NCBI GenBank assembly: GCA_964036155.1
Contig: OZ038422.1
Span: forward strand, 18,499,201 to 18,563,200
Length of the DNA stretch: 64,000 nt
Source: Diploscapter coronatus
Taxonomy: Eukaryota > Nematoda > Chromadorea > Rhabditida > Rhabditidae
Direction: 5' to 3'
Shown here: positions 10,048-21,661 of the stretch, one piece after another
How positions within the stretch are numbered: position 1 is the first letter of the stretch
Layout: each line of letters begins with the position of its first letter
The notes under the pieces: generated by a model
Databases searched by the model: none
Seen by the model: only the letters and a program-made list of their open reading frames with translations
What the model was told of the DNA's origin: nothing
Position numbers and translations under genes: made by a program

Positions 10048-12742
10048 TTAATAGCCATTTTGAGCTTCATCCTCAATCTGCTTGTTGATGACTCTCTCGA
10101 TTTCCTGACTGAATGCCTTTTTGATGCTGTCTGTTTCAGTAGCAGTTGTAGAATGCACATAAACTTGTCGATTATTCGATGCATCCTACAATTTCGTAAA
10201 GTTTAAATCCTAGAAAATTAAAGCAGTTTCAACTTCACAAAGGAATACCTTCGTCATTTCGGTTTTTATGTACTCCACAATTCGCTCCACTGTGTTTTCG
10301 TCTGAATTTTCAATCTCAACTAACATTTTCCTTGGTTACATCCTCACTTCGATATTCAGGAATGAACTCGTTAAAACAAATGTTTTTAATCTTCATTTCG
10401 AACAGATCCATTTTGTTCAGAAATATAACGATCGATGCTTCATTTAGAAATTGGTTTTCTCTGATCTGATAAAATAGTTCTATGCTATCTTTCAATATAC
10501 TCTGAAACTCGACGTTTTTCTTCGTCTATTTTGCATTTTTAACCTTGAAAAGTAGTTCCGTGAAAGAATTCCTGTTGATAGACCTAGCCCTAATAAGCTT
10601 CATTTGACTGACTTCGGATTGTAGACTCACCTAAATTAGCAACTACAATTATAGATCTATTTGTTTATTAAATGTTTCGCTTAATCTGAAATGTCAGCAG
10701 GTCAGACTACTTTTGCGAATACAAAATGCTTTAAGAACGATAATAGTTCAAAGATTCACAGCTCTTCTGTCGTCCTCGACTTGTTTATCGTAGCTGTTGA
10801 GGGCCAGAATGAAGAAGACGCATTTGATAGAGTCGAAGAAGTGAGTCCATTTCTTGTGCTCAGATCGCTGGCCACCAATATCAATCAATCTAGAATTGTC
10901 ATCTTTATACATGTATTAGTGAAAATTATATGCCAAAGAACTTCATATTATGCAAATATATTGTAGCAGAGGTTAAAATTTTTGAAAATATCACCAAAAT
11001 CGGATTTCCATCCGAAGTCGGAGTTTCTTCCAGGCTTGATTCCAAAATAAAATATGAGAAAACTCCTAGCAGCTTTACCATTTTAATTTTGATTTTAACC
11101 CCGAATATATTTTTTCAAAGGCGAAAAGTTAAAAATGCATTAAATTGTTAGGTTTATGATTATTTCGAACCTTCAAGATTAGAATCCCCACGCTCCTTCG
11201 CCTTGCAGAAATGCGCTTATGGTATAACCTTGATAATTTGATCAGAAAATTTATATTTAAAAAATAAATGGAAAAATATAAATTAACACCTTGTATGTGT
11301 TATTTCGAAAAATGCATTTTTACGATTCCTTCGACTATAAAATTTTTTAAATCTTATTTCCTCTTTCATAAAAATCTTATTCACAACCTTGATATTTCTG
11401 CATACAAATTTTGTCCGAAACATCAATTCGGTATATCTGTTTGGAGATTAAACTATTTTGAGCCGATTTTGAACAAATTCTAGCATCAATTTCGATACTG
11501 CTATTAAAAATTTTCATTCTGCTTCATATATGATTGAAGTTAGTATCATAGAAATTCCAAAATTTTCCCTCTCCCAAATATCATATTGTGCATTTTACCA
11601 TTTCACCTGATCATTTTCTCGTCCACCTCGAAGCATATTTCATAGACACCACTATCTGCCGTTCTCATATGTAGCATATCATTATCATTAGGGATAAAAT
11701 CTGAGGCAAGAATTCGGAGAAGGTGAATGGAAAAACTAAAGAATTAACATTTTTCATTACAAAAATGCAGAAAATGTTACTAGTAAAAATTATCTGGCAG
11801 GAAGAAGAATGCGTTCGGTAGCTGTAGAAATCGAATAACACACTCATAATCTCTGGAAAGGTATTACTACAGTGGCGGACAAGTCTTGGGCCGCCCCCAT
11901 CTTTCGAAGATGCACCTATTCGCTATTGCAACCTGGACTAGGGATGAAAGTGAATTTCAATTTCAACGACTTTTTGTATAAAAATAAGTTTGTACTTCAA
12001 CATTTAGCTGACTCGTTCATCCCCAAACCCTAATTGTACAAAATCTAGTCAAATCAACCTACTTGAATGTATTCAGCACACTCAATTCATCGGTTTCCTG
12101 CATCAATTCAATTTTACTCACGTTTGTTGCAAACAGCTGAATGAGGTCCTGCAAATGACAATTCTCCTCGAATCAGTCAGACAAGCCAATTTGAAAGAAA
12201 AAAAAACCTCTTCTTTTTCATCAGCAACTATGTTGTCCTGGTTTATAATTTGCACAGATATCAAATGAAAAGCCTCCAAGATGCTACCACGAATTTCGAA
12301 TATCGCATTTCTTCTTTCGGTGTCATTAAATCCATCCAAGTAAGTCAGTCTTCACAAATGTATTTTAGGTGAAAGGTTCTAAAAATAGCAGCATTTTTAA
12401 CCTCATTTGTTTGGCGATTGTGCTCTTCCCAGAATCAGCATTCCCTAAATCAGTTGTATCACTCTTTCTAAGCAAGGCTAGCAAGAATGAATGGAGCTTC
12501 GACTTCTTCAAATTCGGAATTCCGGTCGATTTTCCCCCGGAATCCGGTTCCGGGTTTTCGAATTTTCCTGGTGTGGGACGTTGAGTTCCAATTTCACATT
12601 TATTTCATTGGATTTGCGATTTCTCACCCAAAAGTAGGGTCTTGATCCTGGTGTTCTGTTCGACGCGTTCCTTCCGAAGCTGTTTGTCTAATTGTTTCGA
12701 TGTCTCAGTTATTCTCTCGTTTTTGCAAACAATAATACCCAT
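10048..12742 (-). CDS. Heterotrimeric G-protein alpha subunit (divergent)
   Basis: GTPase that couples serpentine receptors to effectors at the plasma membrane. Exons: 12628-12742, 12402-12444, 12208-12349, 12063-12148, 11781-11852, 11607-11735, then the switch II exon ending at 10889, further exons across 10.25-10.51 kb, and 10048-10185. The start MGIIVC has Gly2 and a Cys6 for lipidation. The P-loop is GNADSGKST (usual GAGESGKS), switch I RTADSGVYE, switch II IDIGGQRSEHKKW, base-specificity motif FLNKMDLF, and VHSTTATETDS in place of the TCAT region. It ends in EDEAQNGY with no pertussis-toxin Cys. Like C. elegans GPA-class chemosensory alphas it is divergent. One short junction near 10325 and the exon after switch II are unresolved. 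The start is preceded by TTTATAG, a possible trans-splice site. Confidence 0.85.
10900..11600. other. Long intron of the G-alpha gene
   Basis: AT-rich intron between the switch I and switch II exons. It contains a patch near 11190-11240 resembling the dispersed CTCCGC..CTTGCAG repeat seen at 22170 and 27060. No separate gene is supported. Confidence 0.4.
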
Positions 12743-12935
12743 TTTCTAAGTTTCTATAAATAAAAGATAATCCCGGTATGATTTAGGATAATGTAGCTTA
12801 TATTACAATAAAGGGATGAAAAATAGTGGTGTTAAACTCGTCTTAATGAACTCTCAGATGAAAATCTGATAAATTTGTGGGTAGATTTTGGAGCGTTTGT
12901 CTAGGCTATTAGCAAGCAAATGATAGAATAACGAA

Positions 12936-13152
12936 CAGGGCCGTACGAAACGTTACGTGTGAGAGTGAGTTGTTCTTTCTCTTCCCACATACACATATCA
13001 CTCTTTCTCATTTTTTTCACTGTCTGCATTTCGTTTCGTGGACGAAATGAAACATAAATCAGAGAAGAGAGAAAGGGGAGAAATAGTTATATGTGTGCGT
13101 GGGAGGAGAGAAGGAAAACTCACTCTCACACGTAACGTTTCGTACGGCCCTG
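12936..13152. mobile_element. hAT-type MITE, 217 bp
   Basis: Near-perfect terminal inverted repeats of about 36 bp, starting CAGGGCCGTACGAAACGTTA and ending with its reverse complement. It is flanked by ATAACGAA (12928-12935) and ATAACGAG (13153-13160), 7 of 8 matching, as expected for an 8-bp hAT target duplication. The interior is strand-asymmetric and non-coding. The CAGGG start is common in hAT elements. Confidence 0.88.
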
Positions 13153-13479
13153 ATAACGAGTCCAAAACAAGCCGAATTGTATCCGTTTTTGCAATCACCT
13201 TCCACCAAATAGCTACTTTACTCTGATTTGACATACAATCTCTAGTGCACTTCGGTATTTCCAACCAAACATACAAAAATTAACTGGAATACCGATCTAG
13301 AATATTAAATCTGAGTAAATGAATAAATTCGAGTTGAAAAAAATTGAGATGAAAATCCAAAATTTTTCCACAGGATTAAAATTTCAAAAATATCAAGCTT
13401 TACTTTTTTGCTATTATTTGAGTTGCTCGTAAATCCTAAAAATGAATCATAATCTCGTTTTCATTTTTTGCTCATTTCA

Positions 13480-14060
13480 CGTTTATGATGTCTCCTCCGA
13501 TTGTGTAATTCATCATAATGAACTTTGTCTGCTCGACTGTTTCTGACAGCCTCCTCCATTCATCTGATGTGTTTATTTCTCCGAAATAACGGCATAGTTT
13601 CCCAATTTGTTGTTGCCTTTCCTCTTTCGCTTGGTCCCATCGCCTTCTCAGGACATATCTCGAATCTGTCTGATTGTCTATTCATTTGACAGCTTCATCT
13701 ATAGTCAGCGGGCAGCCCTCTGGATATCTTAACTGATTGACATCTTTCTGGCAATAATACAAGCGAATTTTCATTCATCACATGCATATTCCATTCGACC
13801 GATCTCTCTGACAATGAGCAGATTTCATCATAGCGAATTATGACATTCCAACCAACTATTCTTTGATTGTTGACTGTCGCTCCTCGTACAATCTATCCAG
13901 ACACTTTCGGATTATCTCATCATTTTTCCACTTCTTCCTCCTCGTGTACTATAATCTACAATAATTTACACTCGCGTAATTCTCTCAATTGTCTTCGAAT
14001 CTCGTTTTCAGAGAAATGGCAATACAATCATTTGCAACTTAGGAGAGATTATTTGCGAAA
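13480..14060 (-). pseudogene. Possible decayed coding region
   Basis: The minus strand holds open stretches separated by isolated stops. One reads YPEGCPLTIDEAVK, then TGA, then 70 codons including RRRWDQAKEERQQQIGKLC and ending at TGA. Upstream, NNQRIVGWNVIIRYDEIC is open in a second frame and CLDRLYEERQSTIKE in another. Amino-acid composition is protein-like, but frames and stops disagree. It is either a pseudogene or an unspliced gene whose introns I could not place. No family recognised. Confidence 0.35.
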
Positions 14061-14367
14061 ATACGTAGAAATGCAGTCTCTTTGAATATGCAATTTTTCC
14101 TGCTTCATTTATCGGCCTATCACGGTTATCGCCTCATAATGCCTCCATTAGTCTACTATTCAATTTGACGATAAATCCCCTCTGCAACTCTTTGCTTCTA
14201 TTTGCGCTGCCCGTTTACCTCATCCCTTCTATTTTCTATATTCAAATATCATTCGACGCATTTCATGCCTTGCATTTAATTTTAAATCAGTCGTATTTCG
14301 TCGTCTTGGCACATAAATCCATCAGACTAGGCTAAGCTGTCGCTATTTCAGATATAATTCGAGCACG

Positions 14368-15727
14368 ATGATATCCTTTAGCTGGGTCATTGCATTCATT
14401 GCATCAATTTTGATCGCATCAACATATTCTCAGGATTTTGGCAGTATTCAGGTATGAAGATGAGCATGATACAAAATATCTTTGTAAAATGCTTATTACA
14501 TTTGTAGTAGAACAAGTTGCAAATGATTTTTAATCCTTTGAAATTATGTGAATCAAATGCACAGTAGTTTGAATTTTTAAAATGTCTATTTCGAGATATT
14601 TTGACAAATTCTATGAATTCTATTCAACGTCGAACATTTTCTAGCCAATACTTTGTGCGCTAACGATGCGAACCAATCCATGGTGATTCTGCTAATAGCT
14701 TATCAATGGCTCAATTTAGATACTGGCTTAATGCCCACTATAATTTTAACTTATTTGCAGAAATATGTCCGCAAAATTTAGCTCGTATTCGCTTGATTGA
14801 TAGGCAGATCGGCAAATAAAACTTGAAAGTATCGAGAACACAATTTAAACTTCACAATAAAAATTTGAGCGACTGTGAGCAAATGTTTAGCGGAAAATCC
14901 TAATCAGCATCATTATCGACACTAGGAATGATATGAATTATGATTCCAATTTTAAATTTAGAGTTTCCAATTTGTTATTTAGATCATAATTAGAGGCCGC
15001 AAACTCCGCCCCTTGCATTTTTCGTTTTGTTCAAAAAGTGGTCATTGAAAACGCCAAAAATACTAAATAAGTACCCTTTAAAGTTGATATTCATGAAAGG
15101 TCATTATCAGAAGCGATGAACCACCCATAGAAATTGTTGTTCATTAGAAAATTTTGTTAGGAAGTGTGCGTTCGTAGGCACTCGCGAAAATTTTATACCA
15201 CGAAATCGTGTTTACTTTCCTGGTCGATTTTAGTGGCATGTTTTGATCAAAAATGATTTTATTTTATTTTTTCCTCACGAATGTCTTAGCTACATCGTAT
15301 TTGATTATTTACAGTAGACAATTGCAGAAAATTACAAACTGCAAAACTATTTGCGGTCTCTAGTCATAATGAAGGTCAATTATCATTATAAAAATGCTTG
15401 AAACACATTAATTTGTACTACGATTTTGATAAATTCGACGTCTTTAATAAATCAAAAGAATGAAACAATTGAGTATTTTACTGAGTTTACTACCCAGCTA
15501 TTTTAAAGAATGAAAGAATATGTGTCGGAAAATTTATCCTAACTTCAAACAACAAGTTAAGTCCTCGGGTGATGCATCTGTCATTGCAGATTTGGCCATA
15601 TGAATTGGGTCGAGAGCCGATGGAGCAGAAAAGAGGCTTCACATTCCAGGCATCGAGAGGCAAGCGAGACAAAGCAGGCAGGAAGTTCCAGTTTATTCCT
15701 TCACGAGGCAGGAGATCCTTCATGTAA
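14368..15727 (+). CDS. Neuropeptide precursor with two F-x-x-S-R-amide peptides
   Basis: Two exons, 14368-14451 and 15590-15727, join in phase 0 to 73 residues. Residues 1-21 form a signal peptide: basic-free start, core WVIAFIASILIA, likely cleavage near TYS/Q. The second exon encodes EQKR, then GFTFQASR, then GKR, a classic Gly-dibasic amidation and cleavage site. It continues KAGRKFQFIPSR, GRR and a three-residue tail SFM. Two amidated peptides ending in F-x-x-S-R-NH2 are therefore predicted. The FxxxR-amide ending recalls invertebrate tachykinin-type peptides; that is inference only. A TTTCAG lies 17 nt before the ATG. The 1.1-kb intron could hide another exon, but the phase and length work without one. 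Confidence 0.75.
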
Positions 15728-17642
15728 ATGAGCAAGTCGATAACACCCACTTCATCCTTTGTTTGTTGTCATCTCGTTGAAATAATAAACTGTTGTAATA
15801 ATTATTTGTACCAATGACCTCTATCTATCATTTTTAATAGTATCGTTGAATAAAGATGCCGTAGGAATTGTTTATGAAAATGCTTAGAAAATTTCATTGA
15901 GTTTCTTTTCAAAGCGAAGTGACTTAAATTCTGTTTGAATTATCTCCAACATCCTTTTCTAGACAGATAACCTGAAATCCACTCTACTTAACGATAAAAT
16001 CGTTGTAGCTAATATATGGATATATGCCGAATAAATACTCGGATTTTTCGGTGGAAATTGTAATAAATCAAATCCTATGACAAGTCTTTTCTGCCTTGGT
16101 TTTTATGCGAGTCCCTTGAGGTGAGTGGGCTCTTTCTAGTCTTCCAAATTCCATATTCTTTCCTTTGCTTTGTCACTTCTAACTTCCACTCTCCAGTTTC
16201 AACTCATGCCATTTTGTTGAGCTCCTTAGCTCCTAGCTCAGCCTTCAATCTCCTTCCTCCTTTTACTGCCTCTCCCTTCTATCCTCTAAATTCGCTGCCT
16301 TGCTCATCCCGGTGTGCATCTCTGCTTCGGCAGCTGCTTATTGCCGTCCAAAGACTGAAGCGCCACGGCTAACCAGTGCACTTCTCTGCTCCTTCTATAG
16401 CGAGCTGCTTTATTTCATCCCATTCCGTTGTATTATTCTTCTTCACATCTTCTCATTAGTCGCTGTTCCATGCAATTGCAACGAATATAAATTCATACGT
16501 TTGCAATCATCTTTTAAACTTCATTTGTTTTTCCTAATTGCTATACAGATTTTGAATCATTTATACAAATTTCTGCATAAGTTTAGGAGTATCATTTTTT
16601 CCCAACTGAATATAATTCTCTGATTTCTTAGTAGATATCAAATAAATAAATCTTCCTTATTATATCACGCACTTTCGTGCTTCAGACGAAATATTCCGAT
16701 GGTCCTCTCCTTCGTCTAAGAATCTTATCTTTTCCGAGAGAAACGAGAAAATGGCCTGGAATATGAAAAATGCATAAAGTCGCTGGCAGTGGACGTAGAA
16801 TTGCTGAATCGAATTCGAAGCGAAGCTGCACATAAATTGACGGGCAATCGCAAAGTGGCAGGCGGAAAAAGCAGACAATCGAATGGAGAATGGACCAAGG
16901 GCTGGAGACAGGGAACTGGAGAAGAGGATCTGGGGATCTCTGCAATAAGACAGGCAGAAAAAGGAGAAAAGAGGCAGAAGGAGAATGGCAGAATCGATAG
17001 AGAGAGCAGGGCATAGAGCGAAGTGAATGCAGAAAGTGAAAAGAGCAGATGAACCGGGATGGAAAAAGGAAGACACTCTAAGCTTGAGTCGAAAGAAACC
17101 GAGGCACGAGAGCTGAACTGACTGAAGAAATGGAGGACTGAAGTGCACGCAAATACGTTCGACATGAATCACAATGCAAATGCGCCATTGCCTCGGAATG
17201 CAAACACCTCTTTGCCCTCCCTTTATGCCATCTTCACAGCTTCATTTCTCCACGCCATCATTCACTCCACTTATTTCCCAGATAATGAATAAGTGAGCAG
17301 TCCCCAGAGATAGTTTTTCCCCTCTCCTTCGCTCAATTCCAGCTATCATCAGCCCTAATTCCCCTCATCTCAAATTTCCTTCCATTGCCAGCTCTAGCCT
17401 TGTATCCCTTGTCCATGCATTCTGTCTCTTGCTTCGTGCTTCGTCTTCATTCTCTCAGCACACCTTCCACTTCTCCACTTCTTCGATTCGACTTTTCGTC
17501 TTCCATTCATATTTTTTCTTTCCACGTTTCCCGCATTCTTCCTTTTTCTTCCCTTTCCTTATCTAGGCTTTTAGTGGTCCACTCTCTTTCAGCTGCCATT
17601 TGCATTCGCCTATCAGCCAGCTGCCAAGACTGCTCTTTCATT
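15728..17642. promoter_or_regulatory. Intergenic with alternating pyrimidine/purine tracts upstream of carbonic anhydrase
   Basis: No exon is supported. 16130-16460 is pyrimidine-rich, 16690-17130 purine-rich and 17310-17620 pyrimidine-rich on the plus strand. The last directly precedes the carbonic anhydrase start. The many long overlapping frames here follow from the biased composition. Confidence 0.45.
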
Positions 17643-18758
17643 ATGACAGGTAAACCGATCATTGACGCAATGACTGCATCAATCGAATTGAAGGAATGCA
17701 CCACTGGTGTTATGACGATGATGACGTCGAGCACGGACCGGCAAGCTGGCCGACTGGCACAAGGCAGAGTCCCATCGACATCGACCTGGCCTGCGTGCAA
17801 AGGGTCGACACCCCAGATGCGATCAAATTCATCAATTACGAACATGCCATAAAGGGAGACATCTGCAACAACGGCCATTCCGTGCAGATGAATCCGATCA
17901 TCCAGTGCGAACATCCTGAAATCTACGGCGGAGGATTAGACCAAGTTTATCAGCTTGTCCAATATCATTTTCACTGGGGTTCTCACGACAACACAGGCAA
18001 TAAATGGGTGATGCAACATCGGATGATGAAACTAAGTTTTAGGTTCTGAACACCGAATAGGCGGACTTCAATACCCAGCTGAATTGCATCTCGTCCACAG
18101 AGGAACTGAGGATCCAAGTAAATTGGTCGTGATTGGAATATTTTTGCGACTGGATAACGAAGGTCATGCTTTAGCGCCTGAACAGAGAGTTCTAGAAAGG
18201 CTCAAGAGACCAAGTTAGTAAAATGAAGCTGATAAATCCTCAATTTAACAATTTAGACGCTATAACCCAAATTGATCATGTTTACTTGAGCGAAAAATTA
18301 CCTAGAAACCGTGGTTCATTTTGGCGATACGAAGGTTCCCTTACAACACCGGTACGATTTAAAATATGATTTGCTGAAAAACAATATTTTCAGCCGTGCT
18401 CAGAAATAGTTACTTGGACCCTTTTCACAGAGCCAGTTGGAGTAACGCATGAGCAGGTGTGTTGTGATGATGGTTAGAGTGCTTATTTGAAAGTTCGGAG
18501 TGTTCTTTATCAACTCTTTTTCAAAATTATCTGGGCCATTCAAATAAGCAAAACTAGATAAATTGTATAGACATGTGAGAATTTCAGCTGGAACTGTTTC
18601 GACAAGTGGAAGACTGCGATTGCAGGCCGATCAGACACAACTTCAGGCCTGTGCAGGCTCTGTGCGAGAGGAAAGTGGAACATTGGGTGGTGCACGGACA
18701 CGATCCCACACATGGGTTCGAGGCACAGCAAAACCATGAACATGAGCATGACAATTAG
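17643..18758 (+). CDS. Alpha-carbonic anhydrase, cytosolic CAH-3-like
   Basis: Zinc enzyme interconverting CO2 and bicarbonate. Exons 17643-17649, 17694-17996, 18043-18213, 18257-18351, 18394-18456 and 18588-18758 give 269 residues, the usual size. The zinc ligands are visible in VQYHFHWG (two His) and ELHLVH (third His), and the active-site Thr region is SLTTPPCSE. The start MTGMHHW follows the nematode CAH-3 pattern and there is no signal peptide, so the enzyme should be cytosolic. Exon 1 codes only for MTG plus one base. The second intron starts GC rather than GT; only that splice keeps HDNTGSEHRIGG in frame. The His/Glu-rich tail HEHEHDN is unusual and might bind metal or buffer. Confidence 0.93.
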
Positions 18759-19290
18759 ACTAATTATAACGTTTAATTATTATCATTATTTTTAAGAGGA
18801 CCTGAACTTTCAAAATTATTCTTGGGAATATGCATTTTTCGATGTATAAGTCTCGTGAAGCTGAGTAGTAACATACAAAATAGGGCATCTTTTCCTATAT
18901 ATTATTTATCCATGGTTATGAGATTTATGCATCACAAAAATTCAAGTTTCCGATCTCCTATGAAAGGGTTCAGGTCTTCAGAAAATAAAATCGATTCACT
19001 GCACGTTTAGCCACGAAGTACTCCACTTACGGTCAATAGATATGTGTTTTTATTTCGCATTTAAGCTTATGTGTATTTATAATTGTATATCACTTCGCTA
19101 GGTTCTTTTCTACTCAATCTAATGCTCTAAAATGTGCTGTTAAATCAACAGATTATGGCGAGTTCTAGAAAACGATGCAAAACCCGCAAATAAAGGAATT
19201 TTATGGCAGAAATGATAAGAAATCAAGTGGAGAGGAGAGTGACTATGACATAGATCTGGGGAAAATTGATAAGGTCTGAAGAGAAGTGAA
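18759..19290. other. Intergenic, convergent 3' ends
   Basis: AT-rich spacer between the convergent carbonic anhydrase and COQ4 genes. AATAAA-like signals occur on both strands. No gene seen. Confidence 0.5.
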
Positions 19291-20471
19291 TTATTTGACC
19301 AGAGGAGTTATGCCGAGTGATTTCTGCAGAGAGAGCAGAGGGGAAGACCAGTGAGTCTCCCAGTCAAAAGCGAGGAACAATCTGCTCTGGGATGCCTGCT
19401 GAATAACCCAGGGAATGTGGTGATTGAGCAAATCCGATCTGTTCCTGAAATGTTATTTCATCATAGAAAGTGACTCAGCCCATTTCGAAAGATCGAATCA
19501 CATATCGTTCCGAGAATCAAATAAATGACTAATTCCTACTTGGGCAATAATCGGGCAGATCCGAAAATGGCTGCACTAATAGCCATTGGCAGACCCAGTT
19601 GAAGGGCTTCGAAGTACTTTACAGTCACCTAGAAATTATTTTTATGTGGAAAAGTAAAGAAAACTAGAAACCTCTCCCAACATATTGGTCTGCATTCCCA
19701 AAGCAATATGGGTAAAGTCATGAGTGTCTCGATATCTCTGCATAACGTAGACGAGAGACTCATCAGCCACAAATTGTACGGGAGCTCGACTGTCTGGGGA
19801 AGTTTCCAAACGGGACAGAAAACTGAACTTCTTTCTGTTTGAAAAAAAAAATCCTAGTAAAGCTTAACCCTTACTCGAAATAAGTACGTCCAAAAGTGTC
19901 TTTAGGCAGAGACTTCAAATAATTCCGATCAATCGTCGCTTCAGTAATTCGAGGCTTAGTCTCGAGCAACATTCTGCCAGTAACATCTGATTCCATTCTT
20001 TGCCTAGCAAGTTTTAACTTAGAATTTGGTGAGAAAGAATCATTATAAACAATTTAATTTATTAATTAATAGAAAGAAGGTAGAGCGTGATAATTAAAAA
20101 AGAAAAAGCAGAAACAGGTCGACTATTGGAAAAGAATCTTTGTAAATTAAGCAAAATTTTAACATATGCAATTATCTTCAAAATTTCTATGATTGAACCA
20201 ACGTTTTTAAAGATAACCTGGCAACGCATTTGCAGAGTGGATGTGATTGCTTTTCATAATAGAAAAAAAAACATAATTTCAATATTTTATGGAATCAAAT
20301 ATGCCAATAAACTGACTTAATTTGCTTGAGCAGAGATAGGGGAGTGGCAGACTCGCTCAGCGCTGCGACTAGGTCGCCTCGTCTCGGGTCGAGAATGGCC
20401 ATTCCTGCAGAGCCGACTGACAGAAGCACTCGCGAGAAGGGGGACAGGCTCACCAACGGAACGGTGCTCAT
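19291..20471 (-). CDS. coq-4: Ubiquinone biosynthesis protein COQ4
   Basis: Mitochondrial matrix-side protein of the coenzyme Q synthome. Five exons (20317-20471, 19875-20003, 19672-19834, 19540-19628, 19291-19444) sum to 690 nt, 229 residues, in line with the family. The family's metal-binding motif HDxxH-x11-E is intact: HDFTH, eleven residues, then E in MLGE. Flanking landmarks are [35 protein letters not shown] and [13 protein letters not shown]. The start chosen, MSTVPLV, lies 7 nt after a TATTCTAG acceptor and 43 nt downstream of the DNLZ stop, which suggests polycistronic transcription with trans-splicing. The N terminus lacks an obvious long presequence. Confidence 0.92.
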
Positions 20472-20514
20472 TTTGAATCTAGAATACTGTTGACTAGTTT
20501 TCTTTTTCTCGAAT

Positions 20515-21661
20515 TTACAAATTCGCACCTTTATCGACCTCTATAAACAGTGTATTGTCGTTGTTATCGATTTTCAAGCCTCGTTTGACAGTTTCGCCTT
20601 TCGCTTCCAGAATTTCTTCGATGTTCTTGCCCTGAAAGTGGAGATTTTATTTTTCAATTTTCAGCCGCCAATAACAACTGCGTATGAAATTGAAAGAATT
20701 GACTCTTTAAAATTTGAAATTTTTAAAACTCCTCAGGAGTTAAAATATGCCGGAGAGGTAATAAAGATTGAGAGATGGATTGGAGAAGGCAAGGATAGGG
20801 TATGGTAGGGCAAATTGGGTACCAAAATGTGCATCTCGATAAGCTTATCATTTTGATACTAAAATTGCTCCTACCCTACCCTCTTCAATCCATTTTTCAA
20901 TTTTGATTATCCTTCCGGCATATTTTAAGAGCCGCTCTTCAAAATTCAATTGCTTCAGTGAAATATTCAACGTTTTAAACAAAATTGTGAAATTTCAACC
21001 TTGAAATCTTGGAACCACCCGATATTGTCGGCAATGATGTGATGATTCTTGCACCCGTTGCAGGTGACGATCACAACTCCGTGTTCGTAGGCTGCTTTCG
21101 AGAACACTTTGGGACCCTGGAAGAAATTTAATAAAGATTTTGAAAGGATTATTTTTGGTGGAGATTTAGGATAATTGTTGAAAAGCTAAAAGACTAGTAA
21201 CACTCATCCCGTAGTTTGCAAATTTTTTACTTTTCTTGCAATGAATTTGGATTTACTGAATAAAATCCATCGTTCATCAATTTGATAGGTTCATAAAATT
21301 TTCTATTCTTGCTGATGTAAAATAGATTAGGAAAACCACTCAACTTGATAACTTTCTCGCTGAACATTCACTACTTTTTATAGAAAAAGGTGAATAAATT
21401 AGCCAATAATAATGCTTTGAAATCTTGATGATGCAATCTTGAGTGAGTCTTACCAACTGATAAAATATATTAATTTCACCAAAAAGCACGAATTTGACTC
21501 GTCAGTCTGACAAATTTAGAAAATTGTCCAACCTGTCTCGTGTTGCAGACCTTGCAGGTGTATTGGATGGAGAGTTTTGGCTGCTGCTGTCCGACAGAGA
21601 ATGGCCTCGCGAAGAGAAGTCGACTGGTCGCTCTGCACAGGTTGAAGCCGCTCCTGATCAT
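20515..21661 (-). CDS. DNL-type zinc finger protein (DNLZ/Zim17/HEP), mitochondrial
   Basis: Co-chaperone that keeps mitochondrial Hsp70 soluble. Exons 21533-21661, 21000-21116 and 20515-20631 give 120 residues. Residues 1-28 are Arg/Ser/Phe-rich without acids ([20 protein letters not shown]), a mitochondrial presequence. The zinc site is CKVC in the first exon and CNGC in the second, followed by [13 protein letters not shown], matching the DNL box. The start is preceded by CTCTGCAG five nt upstream. It lies 267 nt downstream of MCM7 and 43 nt upstream of COQ4 on the same strand. The second intron contains a hairpin element. Confidence 0.9.
20735..20945. mobile_element. Hairpin MITE in DNLZ intron (family D)
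   Basis: Inverted repeat of about 95 bp per arm: TAAAATATGCCGGAGAGG on the left and its reverse complement on the right, then GGATTGGAGAAGG and ATAGGGTA blocks and a GGTACCAAAATG block near the centre. Lies wholly within an intron. Related central blocks (GATACCA/AAATG) occur at 39365-39530 and 23345-23470. Confidence 0.75.

Noticed and set aside
11160..11240. Possible G-alpha exon reading ISARRRSVGILILK
   Set aside because: The true switch I exon was found at 11607-11735; this patch resembles a dispersed repeat.
12122..12148. A 27-bp micro-exon with a 24-bp intron in G-alpha
   Set aside because: The supposed intron is in frame and reads through; a single exon 12063-12148 fits better.
16660..17172. 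170-codon minus-strand open frame and overlapping ones
   Set aside because: Three frames are open at once through a skewed tract, with cysteine/serine/leucine-rich low-complexity products.
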